The position numbers and the translations under genes are program-made. Under the pieces are notes generated by a model. That model did not search any database. It was not told the DNA's origin and saw nothing but the letters and a program-made list of their open reading frames with translations. From NCBI GenBank assembly GCA_900073065.1, contig FJOG01000005.1, positions 1,613,741 to 1,677,740 on the forward strand: a stretch of DNA of 64,000 bases. Reading direction: 5' to 3'. Source of the stretch: Phialocephala subalpina (lineage: Eukaryota > Ascomycota > Leotiomycetes > Helotiales > Mollisiaceae). This document shows positions 34,348 to 46,720 of the stretch, in pieces; position 1 is the first letter of the stretch, and each line of letters opens with the position of its first letter.

Positions 34348-34775
34348 TTACAATTCGCTTCGGCGGAGTGACCAGTATGCTGGTTGAAGCTTCTTGATAT
34401 TTGACGTCACACGTGTGAAGGAGATCATGCCATTGCAAGATATTGAATTGATGCTATGCTTCCAGGTTGCCCACATCTTGTTTGCGGAAAGCATCAGGAG
34501 CAGCAGGTCGGAGCAGCAAACTATCAAGTACCTATCAGAGCGTCCGGGCATCCATTTCTTGAGTTGGAAAACAAGATTATCACCTGAGTATTGTCAGTCT
34601 TAGCTTGGGATATTCGAAAGATAAGGTCATACCAGACCTTTCGCCAGTACTTTGTATTCTCAAGGTCGTTTATATGCTGCTGCTCCAGGAACTTATAGGA
34701 GTCTCGCAGCTTGGCATTCTTTTCCTCCGCTGAATTTTTCTTGTTTGTAAAAGCGGCCATGATTTCCCGAGACAT
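34348..34775 (-). pseudogene. Possible fragment of another array gene
   Basis: An ATG at 34775 opens a frame with charged, helical composition (NKKNSAEEKNAKLRDSYKFL, then YWRKVWYDLIF), like the N-terminal coils of neighbouring members. It ends at 34524, or through a possible intron nearer 34348, without any trace of the C-terminal domain. It may be a truncated copy; the evidence is composition and position only. Confidence 0.28.
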
Positions 34776-34848
34776 CTTTTGACTTTGTAATGTTGGCTTA
34801 TCCTATCGAGGTAATTAGATCTGGATTCGCATGTCTCCTATCATAGAG

Positions 34849-35960
34849 CTACTTCACAACATTGACGAATTGTTTATTATTCTGATTCTCCCACACAAAA
34901 GCCGGATCCACACCATACTCGCGAGTGTAGTCCTGGGGATTGTTGCGCTTCCTCGGACAGATCTCTTGGTAGAGTATGCATCTGCGACTGGTTCTCCACC
35001 ATGGACGGCCTGATTACCAAGAACGAAGACCGCTTGGTCTCTGGAACGGCGTGGATGCTCGATGTCTTCAAATGCACGAGTTCTGATGCTGATACCAACA
35101 TTCAAAATGGATTGAACTTGGTTTTGCTAGGCCCCAATGGCACTCTCGAGCCTCTTCTGATCTTCCTCGTAGGAAGCAGTAGCTTCCTGGAGTTGTTTTT
35201 GGCAAGCCAGGAGAGATTGTTCCAAGTCGATTCGTTCCTTTTCAACAGCATAAACGTCCCAGGATTGCTGATAGATTGAATCTTTCCAGCCCTTTGCTAT
35301 CTGCTTTTCTTCTGCCACTTGAGACTCCAGCTGCTGGATTCTGACCAGTTTACATTCATTTTGCATCTGTTGATCTCTGACCTCGTCCCGTTGATTTGCA
35401 ATGATTCTCATCGAGGGTTGAATCCTGGATTCTTGCCCTTCGGCTTCTGTCCTAGAAGCATCTGCGCCTCGTCCAGTCTCCAATTGTTCTTCCATTTCCC
35501 TGATCTTAGTGGAGATTGTTGAAATTTGGCGCTCGGTAATCTCGAACTTGTCGAAAACTGCTGACTTTGTTGTATTTTCCTTGTCCACTTCAAGCTTTGA
35601 GTCTTCGACCTTGGCCCCTTGCTCAGCAACCTGCATCCGTGCGAACGAAAGGAGCATCCATGTAGGTTTGGAAGGTCCATCGGGGCAAACAACACATTTG
35701 CGTAGTATCTCCAGGCTCTCACACCCAGCCTCAAGATCGTCAAGCTGAACCTTCTGATCAAAAAGGTTTGCTTGGACTACTCGTAGCTTTTCTTGCGCTA
35801 GATTAAAAGTATCATCCGTCTTGACATAATCGACAGAAAGAGTATCCCGTTCTTCCTCCTTCTCTTTCATCAACTTTCTCTTCGCCTCGACATCATCGCA
35901 CAAATCTAAGACGGGCTTCATCCGAATTCCGGCTACGTCGAGGTCCTCAAACGGCGCCAT
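34849..35960 (-). pseudogene. Coiled-coil array member 4 (stop and frame slip)
   Basis: The frame starts MAPFEDLDVAGIRMKPVLDL at 35960 and forms a coiled coil of about 250 residues. A TAG at 35127-35129 interrupts it after LESAIGA. The same frame then continues directly into the array domain: ILNVGISIRTRAFEDIE and VFVLGNQAVHGGEPVADA. Near 34975-34983 the frame moves by one base and resumes as PQDYTREYGVDPAFVWE, which aligns with the FxxLYG block of the other members, and stops at 34849. With one stop and one slip, a full product is unlikely. The copy lacks the C-terminal extension seen in members 3, 5 and 6. Confidence 0.7.
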
Positions 35961-36791
35961 GGCGTCGAATTTGAAGTTATTAGCGTGGTTGGTGTTGAAA
36001 GCGGTGTTTCTGTTGTACTGGATGAGTCTAAAGCTGTCAGCCTGTGAGCAAAGATGAGTGGAAAGGAATCAGAAAATGAGATCAAGACCAAACCGAACTA
36101 ACGCTCCTTAGTCTTCAGAGATCGGTATTACGACGAGGCACCTCCAGGTGGGAGTTTTTGAGCCTGATGAGATGTTGAAATACGCAAACTTTTACGGGTA
36201 CTGAGGAGGAAAGAGTTGCGGAGTGATGATCGTTGGAGACTGGATGGTGAGTCTGCTAGGAACTTTCTAGCCAATATCAAACAAGCTAGTGCGTGTTTTA
36301 CTCCGAGGTATTGTATCAAGCAGGTGTGTGGTCGGAAATGCGCTGCTCCATGGATGAATTGAAGTTGAGAAAGTTGACAAGGGTCGAGAAAATGTGGCAG
36401 GGCAATTCGAAATCTCAATGTCCCACTTCAGGATCCCACAACGGCGCTAGAAAGCGTGGCTCAAGATCCTGGAATGTTGTTCAGTCGGTAGTGTATCCTA
36501 CTGCCAGATTCATTTTTCAGATATCCATGGAAGTGTTCTCTCTTACATACCACTTATCACGGGGATGATAGGTAATTATGCTATGATTTAATGAGAAAAA
36601 CAGGTCACCATCTAGCTACGCCAGTTTCGGTATCACACTGTTAAAGACAATCACTAAGAAGATCTGTGGAAAAATATCTGGTAGAGAAACTCTTCATTTT
36701 CTATAGTATAAGCATCCAAACTCTGCACCATCGACCGAGCGAGCCATAGCCAGCAATTCTTTGATGACAGGCAGAGCATCCCATCCCCAAC
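35961..36791. other. Intergenic region between array members 4 and 5
   Basis: Leader of member 4 and 3' flank of member 5. Short frames without motifs. Confidence 0.35.
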
Positions 36792-38027
36792 TCACCTCTT
36801 TCTCATTTCAGCATTATGGATGGCTAGCCCTTCCTCGTGGAGAACTTTCAACTTCTCGTACAGCTGCTTTCCTTGACCCTCGAAGTATGTGTTGAGAGAA
36901 GCCGTTGAAGGTCTACGACCCCGAATATGGTGCTCAAGCTCTGGCGTCAAGTCTCTATGGAAATCTGCGCAGCGGGTTTCTCCAAGGCCAACATATTCCT
37001 TCATGCTGCCACGCCAACTCAGAATGTCCATGAGTTTCTGACAGTCCCGAAGCTCCCAGACAATATCCGGCTCCAGGAAGTACAATCTGGTGAACGAGAC
37101 GATATTTGTAGACTTCCTGAAACCTAGATTCTCCACCATATCTTGAAAGACAGCAGCATCCGCGGCAGCCGCGCCGTAATGAGAAGCTACATTTCCCAAT
37201 TCAATGACTGCCTGACTCTGTGCACTTCCGCGAACGCCCTTAGCTCGCTCAAGCTTTCGACCCCGGATATTGAAGCCCACAGTAGCAAGTGGAAGTAGGT
37301 CCTTGTGCTGGTTAACAAGCTTTTGCTTCATCAGCTTGACCGCCATCTTCTCTGCCTCCTGTTCAGTTCGTAATTTGGCAATTGTCGAAGCTTGTGTGGT
37401 GATAGTGCTGCTTGCGTGATTCGGTATGTTAACATGGCTACCACCCGTATTCACAAGATGTTCATTCCAATTCTTGGCCCAAGTCTCCTTCGCAATTCGC
37501 AAATCATCTCTGAGAAGGCCGACCCGTAGAGAGGACTTGGATAGAAGTCTCTTCTTTTCCTCCAGCACCGACATCTTGCCTTCCAGTTGTTCCTGCAAAT
37601 CCTTGCACTCCAAACTTTGCTGTGCGATCGAGAGCTTCTCCTCAAGCAATGCTGCCTTATCTTTCGTTTCCTGGATTAAGAGTTGCATTGCCGGGATGTC
37701 CTCTTTCCGAAGATCCGTGTTGAGCATTAAGTTACATCGGAGCCATCCCGGGTTGTTTGAGGCGACATTGTGCCTGAGCCGCCATTCGGAACCTCTAGCA
37801 TAGTAGTCCTGCTTCTGCAAACGAATCTTTTCCTTCAAGTCTTCGATATTCTTTCTGGTATCCTCCACACTATCGATCAAACCGGCAACAGCACTGTTTT
37901 CGGAAGCTAAGGTAGCCTCAACTTGCTCGACCTCTTTCTTCTTGTGGATGGCGTCTTCGAAGAACTTGAGCTTCTGCTTCTGCCTCTCGTATTCCGCCTC
38001 AAAATCCTCGTCCGAAGGCATGAACAT
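36792..38027 (-). CDS. Coiled-coil array member 5
   Basis: An intact single exon of 411 residues starting MFMPSDEDFEAEYERQKQKL (the Met at position 3 is an alternative start). Coiled coil about residues 8-190. Array domain: PLATVGFNIRGRKLERAK, VIELGNVASHYGAAAADAAV, FTRLYF, then LMDILSWRGSMKEY and a charged helical tail. Intact frame, start and stop make this one of the best members for defining the family. No catalytic or membrane motif is visible, so a structural or interaction role is the most one can infer. Confidence 0.82.
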   Translation of the reverse strand: MFMPSDEDFEAEYERQKQKLKFFEDAIHKKKEVEQVEATLASENSAVAGLIDSVEDTRKNIEDLKEKIRLQKQDYYARGSEWRLRHNVASNNPGWLRCNLMLNTDLRKEDIPAMQLLIQETKDKAALLEEKLSIAQQSLECKDLQEQLEGKMSVLEEKKRLLSKSSLRVGLLRDDLRIAKETWAKNWNEHLVNTGGSHVNIPNHASSTITTQASTIAKLRTEQEAEKMAVKLMKQKLVNQHKDLLPLATVGFNIRGRKLERAKGVRGSAQSQAVIELGNVASHYGAAAADAAVFQDMVENLGFRKSTNIVSFTRLYFLEPDIVWELRDCQKLMDILSWRGSMKEYVGLGETRCADFHRDLTPELEHHIRGRRPSTASLNTYFEGQGKQLYEKLKVLHEEGLAIHNAEMRKR

Positions 38028-39017
38028 GGTGGGAAGGAACTTCAGGCTCTTTACGGGAAGTTGGATGACAACTGTTACAAAGATATATCAGTCGGGGCAC
38101 AAATGAATGCGGTGACAAGAGTTCAATGGAGAGAAAACGTAGACCTGACGATGGCGACCCCGATGAAAGTGAAGAGAGACGCGTAACACCGCAACAGCGA
38201 TCTCCTCCAGAAGTTCATTCTCCGAAGGGTTTCGAAGGAAAGCTCAGAGGGAAGTCCACTTACGAAAGATTGGTATGATATAGCTTCGTGCCTCACGCGT
38301 CTGCAGGCCTTGCTTGTGGAAGATCGTCCGTTGTGGAAGAAAAGGGTTGGGTTGATCGCATGTTCAAGTTCGAGCTGGTATTCGAGGTCGAAAGATCAAA
38401 CTTAAAATGCGAAGGGTGAAGGTGGATTGGTCAAGAATGGAGGGAAGAGTTCAGGAGGAAAATATATCGGTACTGAATGGTGGAGAGGCGTCGGGATTGA
38501 AGGGTCGGGGTGGAAGCTGAGGTTAAAAGATCGAATCTAGGCTGAAGGAGGAAGGCAGACCAGGATGTTCAAAGACTCTTCGGACTACAGCCGCCTCTCT
38601 ATTGCCCGTTACCGAGAGTTACTTTGGTCCAAAGATGACGCCGACAAACGTGAAACTTCACTTTCAGCTAATCAGTAGCTTGCAGTGTTCGGTTGTGTCG
38701 TCGAACACTATTGCAATTTAGAAATGAGATGACCGAGAGGAACATCAGGGAGTGTTTGAAATTCAAAGGAGCAATTCAGTCACGATAGAATTTTGGCAAG
38801 AAGAGTTCGGGAAGAGTCATGTATGTTCTACGGCAAAGCAAGCAGATACATCTCTTCGTGAGAAAAGCAAAAGCATATCACCCATCGAAGAGCAACCCAT
38901 TCCCATGTAGACACCACAATCCCAATTATCCATCCATTTCCCGGATGAAGATCTCCAAGAACATTAATGAATGCTCATCAGAGATATCAACACAATGGAG
39001 GCTTCGGTATCCCTCAA
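38028..39017. other. Intergenic region between array members 5 and 6
   Basis: About 990 bp, no convincing frame. Probably regulatory region of member 5 and 3' flank of member 6. Confidence 0.4.
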
Positions 39018-40308
39018 TTAAGAGCGGTTGTTGGTGCGGCGGTCGCGAGCACCCAAGTTGTCTGTGGCGAAAGCCTTTTGACGCTCCTTCTTGACAAGTT
39101 CGTAGGTCTTGACGAGCTCGGGATCCTTGTTAACATCGGCATCACAAGTAAGCTCGAAGCTTGGATACATCTTGTCGAGAAGCTTATCGAGAGCTGGCTT
39201 GAGCGACTCTGACTTATAAGCCCGAGCCAAGGTAACCATATCTTGCTTCCAGCTATTTGAGAAGTCAGCAACCGTCGCACAGAAGGAAAAAATTTAAGAC
39301 ATACCCAATCAAGTTGGTGAAGATGGTGAAGTGACGCTTCTCCCAAATAACCTCGGCCGGAACACCATAAAAGAGCTCGAACTCATCATAAAGGACACGC
39401 TTGCAGGGGCAAATCTCCAGATACATGACAGCATCGGCAACGACTTTTGAGTATCGGTAGCACTCCAAACCCTCATTGACGATGGCCTGATCCATTCTGT
39501 AGCCGGCCTTTGACTTGTATGCCATAAACTCGAGGTTTCGGGAACGGATACCGTGTCCAACCCAATACAGCGGCTTCATATGATCGATCTGCTCCTTCAA
39601 GGCTTGAACCTGGGGACTATCACCATTGGTCTCGACTGTAGCACCAAGCGCAGAGCCAGTACCGAAGCCAGCTGTATACTTCTCGTCAAAGTCAGACTTG
39701 GCCGTCGCAACATCCTTGTTCAACTCGCTCAACTTTTGCTTGAGAGCATCAACCTCGACTTGGGCATCGACAAGCTTGGTGTTGCAGCCTGCCTTCTTGG
39801 CAATATGTTCCTTGATCTCCAACTCGGCTTCCATGACTTCAATCTCCTTTTCGACCATCGTGGACTTCATCTTCATAATCTCCAATTCGGCCTTGCGAAG
39901 GTTGACTTTGTCTCCGTCATCCTTGCTGAGATGGACTGCCAAAACATGATTCTGCTTCATACCCTCAGCTTCACGCAGGCCGCCCTCCATGACTTCGTAC
40001 TCCTTCTTCAGCTCGGCAAGCTTGACTTCCAAGGCCTTGAGCTCATAATCGCTCTCGCCCTCCAATTCTTGGACAACCGCCAGCTTCTTCTCGAGAGTCT
40101 TGGAGAGTGTGTAGATCTCGGCTTCCTTAGTGGCTATCTCAAGCTCTGCTCTGACTTTCTCAACCTTGTTGTGAGGATTGATCGTGACTTGTGCCTGCTT
40201 GTCGTCGATCTTGGTAGGGGTCACGTAGAAAGATTGAGGAGATTCGGGACAGAGGGAAAGAACAGTGCTCGGAGTTGCCGGGGCAACGATCTCAGTGGTT
40301 GTAGACAT
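39018..40308 (-). CDS. Coiled-coil array member 6
   Basis: Exons 39305-40308 and 39018-39252 around a 52-bp GT-AG intron give 412 residues with matching phase. Start MSTTTEIVAPATPSTVLSLC at 40308. Coiled coil about residues 50-220 (EKVRAELEIATKEAEIYTLS). Array domain: PLYWVGHGIRSRNLEFMA, AIVNEGLECYRYSKVVADAV, FELFYGVPAEVIWE. The exon-2 tail reads LDKLLDKMYPSFELTCDADV and aligns with the tail of member 7, where the same D-x-D-V-x-KD pattern occurs. A complete and apparently functional gene; cellular role unknown. Confidence 0.82.
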
Positions 40309-42021
40309 GATTCGATGTATTTCCGTGAAGATACCGTCAGCTGAATGGGTCAGCTTTGGAACAGTTTGAAGGTGCTTTCGAGGAACTTACAAACACGGAT
40401 TTCGTCGTCGAGGATTGAGAGTATGAGTCGTCTTCGATTTGGGTAGCTTCTCGAAAGTGCCAAGGGCCTGTTCAAGATGCGACCCAAGGTTTGCTGCAGA
40501 TCGCGGTCAATAAACAAAGACATCTTTGCCGGAGGTGATGTGTTGTGCAAGGATGAAGGAGTTGAACTCACAGACAGAACAATTTATGGACAAGAAAAGC
40601 GGATCCAAAGCGAGGATCTAGTCGACGACTTCGTTAAGCGCCGCTGCACTTCTCTTGGCCACTCTACATGTGTCAGTGAAGTTTATTAAAATTTGTGTTG
40701 ATCTAGACGCGTCAGGAAACCTACCAAGGATGGAGTGAAGGTGTTCAGAGGTGTTCAGTTGTGGCGAAGGCTTCTCAAACAGCTGTGGTGAAGCTGCGAC
40801 AAGTACAAACACAAGACACCAACGCGTAGACGTTGCAATCTCGAGTTTCAGAGGTTGGTGATTCTTGAAGTGGCGTTGTCGTGGAGAGGAAGATTGAAGA
40901 AAGATCGGAGGTGCGTCGACGTTCTAAGAACGCTCGGCAATTTCACGCTAGTAGTGAGGACTGACTACTGAAAGAGATGACCCTCGACAGTGAGAGCACA
41001 TGACACCCAAGAGACTGGCTCCTTGAGACTTGGAACATTTTAATTCCACTGCAATACATTTTACAAGTCAGGTAGGAACTATTTGATGCCCTTGAACTGA
41101 GTTCCTGATGGCTCCACTTCTGCACTCTTTTCTGGCTTCTTCAACATCAGGACCAGGAAATATCTGGTAGTAGGTCAAGTGCGAAGACAGTCTTATGGAA
41201 TGTAGTATCAGACCTCGTTCGAGAGAAGGTCACTTAGATATGCAATTCAAGTGCAAGAATGAAAGCGTAGCAGGATTCCCTCACAATCAGGCTAATTGAG
41301 CAACATTCAGTCTTCTCCTATGCCTCCACATCAGCCGTTTAAATTTGTGCTGTTCTCCTATCAGTTCCTTATAGATAGCTTGACCCCGAATACCCGAGTC
41401 TGGGACAGCAAATTTCCCGTTGAAAAGTCCTCTATCATTCCAGAGGTTCGATGAGAATCTGTTCCCCTCTTAGGAGTTGCCATATGTTGCTGTGCACTCT
41501 TATATCTCCAGCAAATGTTCATTCGAGATCAAACCTAGGGATGGGACTCGGAGGTTGCTTGATTGTTGAAAGTAAACCCACAATTTCGATTCGCAAAATC
41601 AAAGAAGAAGATTTGTGTATCAAGGTACATTATCATTTTAAGCAGTTACTCAAGCTTTTGGGATCTCGAATGCAAAGCTTTAGATGGAGTTTTTGCAAGG
41701 TACTAGGGAGAACACGGCTTATTGTCATCTTGCTTCCACTTCACACTGTCGAGAAATCAAAAATAAATCAGCTAACAGCAAGTTTTCATTTCAACACGGC
41801 AGCGGCAGGGGCAGCAAAAGCAATGCAAAGCCGAGAGACCTTGGCACGAAAGGGACATGGTACGACAGTTGTAACCTGTCGTGATCCTTGTTATCTGCCT
41901 TTCCCTAACACATCAAACTAGAGCAACGCATCAAGCCTCAAACCATATATCCCAGCACTTATTTCAGCAGAATTGATCCCACATGACCTCTCTCCTCATG
42001 CTCTCGTAACAATTGTACGCA
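40309..42021. other. 1.7-kb region without a confident gene
   Basis: Includes the leader of member 6. A 156-codon plus-strand frame (41451-41921) has no motif or regular composition and is probably chance. Confidence 0.35.
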
Positions 42022-43278
42022 TCACTCCAATAACTTCGGGTAATGCCGATTTGTGCTGCTCAATTTAACCTCAGCCAGCCTATGGCCAGCGACTTCAGCT
42101 CTCATGCCCTCCACGTTATGTACTCGGAAGGCCCAAAGAGCCTCTGAATCCTTCTCGACATCCATATCTGATCGGTACCAGCGCAGGGGATAGATTTTTG
42201 CGATCAAACTCTTCAATCGAGCCAAAATCACGTCTGCCTTGCTCGGATCAATTGATCCCCCCTCTTTGTATTGCTTCAAGTTGCATTGTATATGAAGCAG
42301 GCGGGTGATTGTTCCAAGGTTTCGGTGACGAAGGACAAATTGGGTGGGATACCATGAGCTTCTTCGTACCAGCGAGATTGGTCCTCAGACTCCTCCACAC
42401 GTTGACCATACTCATATAAAATAAGGGCGGCATTAGCAGCAGGTTGGCCATCGTGAACTGTACAATGACAGAAGCTTCTCGGTTGATCATATGCATCCGG
42501 TAGAGTATGGCCGGTGCGACGAAATAACTCTTCGTTCAACTTCCAGAAACGAACACTCCAACCAGCACCAGCCAGGGACTCGTGTTCCATTTTGTAATCG
42601 TGAAATTCCTTCGTCAATTGTCGGAGGCGTTCTTTCTTGTCGCGGATGCGATCACGAGCAAGACTGCGATGATATAGCAGCTCCTCGGGTTTTGCTAGGA
42701 TGGTATCCGACGCAGACTGGACGATGTTCGAGAGTGTATTTATCTCGACTGCTTGTGATTCAATAGTAGCGCGGAGCTTTTCGACTTCAAAAACGGCAGG
42801 CGGTAAAGTCGACGGAAGGGATTTGCCCTTGAACTGCTAAATTCACCCGCTGAATCTCGAACTGAGCCTTTTCCGGCTGGCTCTGCGGCCCTTTGATGTC
42901 CGAATCCGGTTCTGAATTCTCAGAGTCCATGTCCGCAAGCACTTCGGAGGTAGAATCGACATTTTCTGAGAGCTCATCGATCTTCTCAAGTTGAGATCCG
43001 ACCTCGGAACAAGAACCTTCGACTTGAGCATCGACCTCGAGAGGAGAAGAGTCTACAGAATCAGGATTCGTAGAATCGGGGGTCGCGCAGAATCCCATCC
43101 TGCAGAATGTCTCGTTGTTCCATTCGAGGATTTCGTCCTTATATTCGATGGTAGCCTTCAGGCCATTGATCTTCACCTAAACAAGCATCAGCATTCGTGA
43201 CGAGTTGTGGAGGGCTGGTGCGCATACCATCAACCACCGAATTACACCCTCAAGAAAGATCTCTTGAGCTGGCTGCAT
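42022..43278 (-). CDS. Coiled-coil array member 7 (apparent frame slips)
   Basis: Exon 1 is 43228-43278 (MQPAQEIFLEGVIRWLM), then a 51-bp GT-AG intron (43177-43227) and VKINGLKATIEYKDEILEWN. An acidic segment follows. Near 42800-42845 the frame must change to reach FEVEKLRATIESQAVEINTL and the coil. The domain is divergent: SVRFWKLNEELF, HDGQPAANAALILYEYG, YEEAHGIPPNL. Near 42280-42300 another one-base slip leads to the tail LKQYKEGGSIDPSKADVILA and DMDVEKDSEALWAF, related to member 6. Two slips make it a probable pseudogene, although sequence error cannot be excluded. It is the most diverged copy on which the domain can still be recognised. Confidence 0.6.
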
Positions 43279-44910
43279 TGTAATTCACGAACGACTCGAA
43301 TGCTCGTTTGTCCGACAGATTATGCGCGTTGAAATTGATATCGGTGTTGACACGTTTTGACTGTTCGACGCAGAATTGGTGTTGATAGAGAACGAATATG
43401 GAGGGAATTGAGTGCGAGGCTCCACGCGGGTTTGCCCCACTCCCCGCTCCCCACACTTGTCCGTGATATCGCCATGATGATGAGCCAGTGCCTCAAAGAT
43501 GAGATGTTGTGGTCATTCATCTGAAAGTCAATATCATACCGTGCGTGTTCAAAAGCGACTGACTTGCCTACTCCACGCTAGGGCGCTGTTCGGCAATTCC
43601 GACTCACTTCTTCCCTAACACCTTATAGATTTAAATAATGAAAACCCTACGTCCTAGTCGACAGGTAAGTGTACATCCAAGAACTTTAAACGCACAACTA
43701 ACGAAAAACAGAACCACCCAATGGGGCTGGGTGAGGACGACTACCGGAACCGGGCCAGGACCTAGGACCATGGATGGCCGTCGACTTGAAATAAAACTAT
43801 CCAGGGGTTTTTTCTAAGATGCCTGGGCACCGCGACGCGCCAGGGTCGGAGTTTTTTGTAAGTTGTAATATTTTTTGGGTCAAATTTTTCTTTTGTTGTT
43901 CAGAGTAACGGATTTTTTGGAGATTGCGCTCAGGGGCCGATCTCGCTTGAGCATATGACCTCGTCTAATTTCGTTAAACGTTCGAATGCAGGAGCAATGC
44001 GCACACATTGAAGACGATCCAAAGGGTGATGGGTGCTTGAAATCATTCCCGGCGTTTATTCAGTCGGGCCTTGGACTGGGCCGGCGGAGTACGTCTGAAT
44101 TTCCTTTTTCTAGAACAGAAGTTCAGGGATCGCAGAGGATCAAATACGACGGAGGGTCCAGGTGTGTCGACTTGCTCTAAAGGAGGAGCTTGCACAAATC
44201 AATTTGAACAATCACGCCTACGCTGAAATTGGAGAGCGAACAGGGCGATTGCACTTTCAACCAATTGATGAGTAGGACGCGACTCAAAAGGTGCAACAAA
44301 GCCCAGAGCACGGCTCCAGCCTAAGAAGCTCCATTGAAGACTAGCAGCAAGCAACTGAACGTCCAAACGATTACATTCTCAAGCGAAGATGATCCGAGAC
44401 AATTCTCTTCCATCACATTTAGATAATCGCTCAATGGAAAAAAAGATGCAGAATTTCTAGTTCTTTTGGCCCCCATTAGCGAGCCGCGTGCGTATGCATG
44501 TGGCACACTCTGCCTCGATGCAATTCTCAGAGTATCTCGTTATCAGCACTTACACTTCTAGACCGCATCCTAGCCCTGGCTTTGCTGACATTAGCTAGCC
44601 TCACTAAGATACAACCCATGAACACTAAATCCTAAAAAGCGGGATCGCGATCAAAATCAAGGAAAGGTTGCAGTTTCGAGGTAGGGCTGACTGGGTTCGT
44701 CCCGAGAACGAGAACACCAAGGAACAGAGACGGCTGGCTAGCCTCGTCAATGCGTGGACAAGATGGAGTGGCAATTGTATCTATGATCTCCTCAGATTAT
44801 AAAGAGGGCGAGAAGCTACTCCTCAGTTCAGCCCTCTACTGCTCATCTCACGACTTCATCGGACAGTCTCGAGCCTTTTTCAAACCTTCAACGAAAATCT
44901 ACAAGAGCAA
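43279..44910. other. Intergenic region between array member 7 and the cupin gene
   Basis: About 1.6 kb without a convincing gene. It contains the promoter of member 7 (leftward) and of the cupin gene (rightward). Confidence 0.4.
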
Positions 44911-45663
44911 ATGCACAGCATACTTCTGAACATTGGGCTTCTCAGCCTTGCTTCTTTGAGCTTTGGTGCAACAATCCATCTCGAGTCTCGTTCATCAGTC
45001 AACACAACAAACCCAGCATACAACAAAACATTAACAGATGAGCTCGAATTGGCACCGACGTCGGCCGACAGATTCACGATCCTAAAGAATCAAGGCCCAG
45101 CAGATGCATACTTCAAGTACAACTTCAACTTGGCCGTAAACTCAAGCCCTGGTGGAGGTACTGGCCGTGGTGGATCTGGTGTTCTTGCCAATCGAAAGAA
45201 CTTCCCGGCCCTCATCAACCTTGGAGTTGCTGCTTCTGTTGGATTCTTGAATCCTTGCGGCATGAACACCCCTCATACGCATCCAAGAGCCACCGAATTT
45301 TTGATCATTGCCTCGGGAGGTAATGTCAAAACTGGTTTCATTCAGGAGGAGGGCGAGAATACCGAGCTCACGACCACCTTGGATCAATATGAGGGTGCCA
45401 TCTTCCCAATGGGCAGCATCCACTACGAATTCAACGACAGTTGTGCGCCAGCGGTGTTCATAACAGCATTCAGCAGTGACGATCCAGGCTTGAGTCGTAC
45501 TGCACAGAACTTCTTTGGACTGAATCCAGACATCGTGGATGCTGATCCGGGGTTCCCAAGTTTCTTAGATCATACCAACATTGCACGGTTTGCTGCAACA
45601 ATTCCACCTGCATTTGCTCTTGGTGCAAACTCGTGCTTGGATCGTTGTGGAATCAAGTACTAG
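44911..45663 (+). CDS. Secreted germin-like / spherulin-type cupin
   Basis: A single 250-codon exon. The N-terminal 19 residues (MHSILLNIGLLSLASLSFGA) form a signal peptide, so the protein is probably secreted. Cupin motif 1 spans GMNTPHTHPRATEF with metal ligands His122, His124 and Glu129; motif 2 is GAIFPMGSIHYEFN with His171 as the fourth ligand. Spherulin-like fungal cupins are extracellular or cell-wall proteins of poorly known function; plant germins are Mn-dependent oxalate oxidases or superoxide dismutases. A Gly-rich loop (SSPGGGTGRGGSGVL) precedes the barrel. The gene is unrelated to the surrounding array. Confidence 0.9.
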   Translation: MHSILLNIGLLSLASLSFGATIHLESRSSVNTTNPAYNKTLTDELELAPTSADRFTILKNQGPADAYFKYNFNLAVNSSPGGGTGRGGSGVLANRKNFPALINLGVAASVGFLNPCGMNTPHTHPRATEFLIIASGGNVKTGFIQEEGENTELTTTLDQYEGAIFPMGSIHYEFNDSCAPAVFITAFSSDDPGLSRTAQNFFGLNPDIVDADPGFPSFLDHTNIARFAATIPPAFALGANSCLDRCGIKY

Positions 45664-45837
45664 GATGGGTTAGCAATGTATGTGGATATAGTGGGAACAA
45701 TGAAGTCATGATCAGCATGCACCTCGCTCCTTCCTCACTCCCTCGAATGTTTACATCTAATGGCTCTCACGCATGCTTCAAATTCCCAAGAACAGGCATC
45801 ACTACGGGGCAACTAAGTATCAGTAGGCAAAATCTTG

Positions 45838-46720
45838 TTAAGGCTTCGATTGTGCCCGATTCCATTGTACGCATTCGTCAAAAGTCACTCCTGATCCACC
45901 GAAGACATCGAGAGCACTGCCGATGGTCAAATCAACGCGCCCGTTGCTGAGTGCCTTGACATGGTCGAGGTCCTGCAGATTTCTTCCACCTCCAGCATAT
46001 GTCACTGGTATGCTGCACCATTCTGCGAGCTTCTCGACCAACTTCTCATCTATGCCTTTCTGGAGACCTTCGTTGTCTGCTGCGTGGATCAAGAACTCGG
46101 AGCAGTATGGTTCGAGCGACTTGATGGATGCTAGCAGAATTAGTTATATTTGCAGGCCAGATCTGACAAAGATCATACCTTCGTTGACCTCCATATCCGT
46201 GATTGTCTGCCACTTATCCATCGCCACGAACCAGGCATCATCCTTTCGCCGACAGCTGAGATCAATGACAAGCTTCTCCTTGTTGCCTCCAAGAACTTCG
46301 AGGACAGCGTCGAGATGTTTTTGGGAGAATTTTCCAGAAGGAAATAGATAAGAGGTGATTATGACCTACTGCTCAAGTCAGTCAATGTCCCAGAGCCTTA
46401 AGATGTTCATTCAGACATACCCTTTCAGCACCCCAATCAATCCATTCCTTCGCATTCTTATCCGTAATTCCACCTCCGACTTGCAGACCACCTTGCCATT
46501 CTGCCAGTGCTTCTCTCGCAGCTTCTTCATTCCCTGGCCCTAGCATAATGACGTGGGCGCCATCGAGACCATTCTCCTTGTAGAGCTTCGCAAAATGGCC
46601 AGCGGGTAGCTTCGAGACATAGTTCGTCTTCAGGTCCGCAGATGCTGTGGTCAATGTTCCACCAACAATCTGCTTTACCTGGCCGGAATGGAGGTCTATG
46701 CAGGGTCGAAACTTCGTCAT
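45838..46720 (-). CDS. HIS6: Phosphoribosylformimino-5-aminoimidazole carboxamide ribotide isomerase (HisA type)
   Basis: Exons 46421-46720, 46179-46365 and 45838-46130; introns of 55 and 48 bp are GT-AG and the phases agree, giving 259 residues, the normal fungal length. It catalyses the Amadori rearrangement ProFAR to PRFAR, the fourth step of histidine synthesis, in the cytosol. The N-terminus [20 protein letters not shown] carries the first catalytic Asp. [20 protein letters not shown] is the phosphate-binding loop of the TIM barrel, AERV joins IITSYLF, and [15 protein letters not shown] is the second phosphate site. It is transcribed divergently from FAF1, with only 222 bp between the two starts. 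Confidence 0.93.

Noticed and set aside
41451..41921. A 156-codon hypothetical gene
   Set aside because: No motif, irregular composition, no plausible promoter or introns, and no link to its neighbours.
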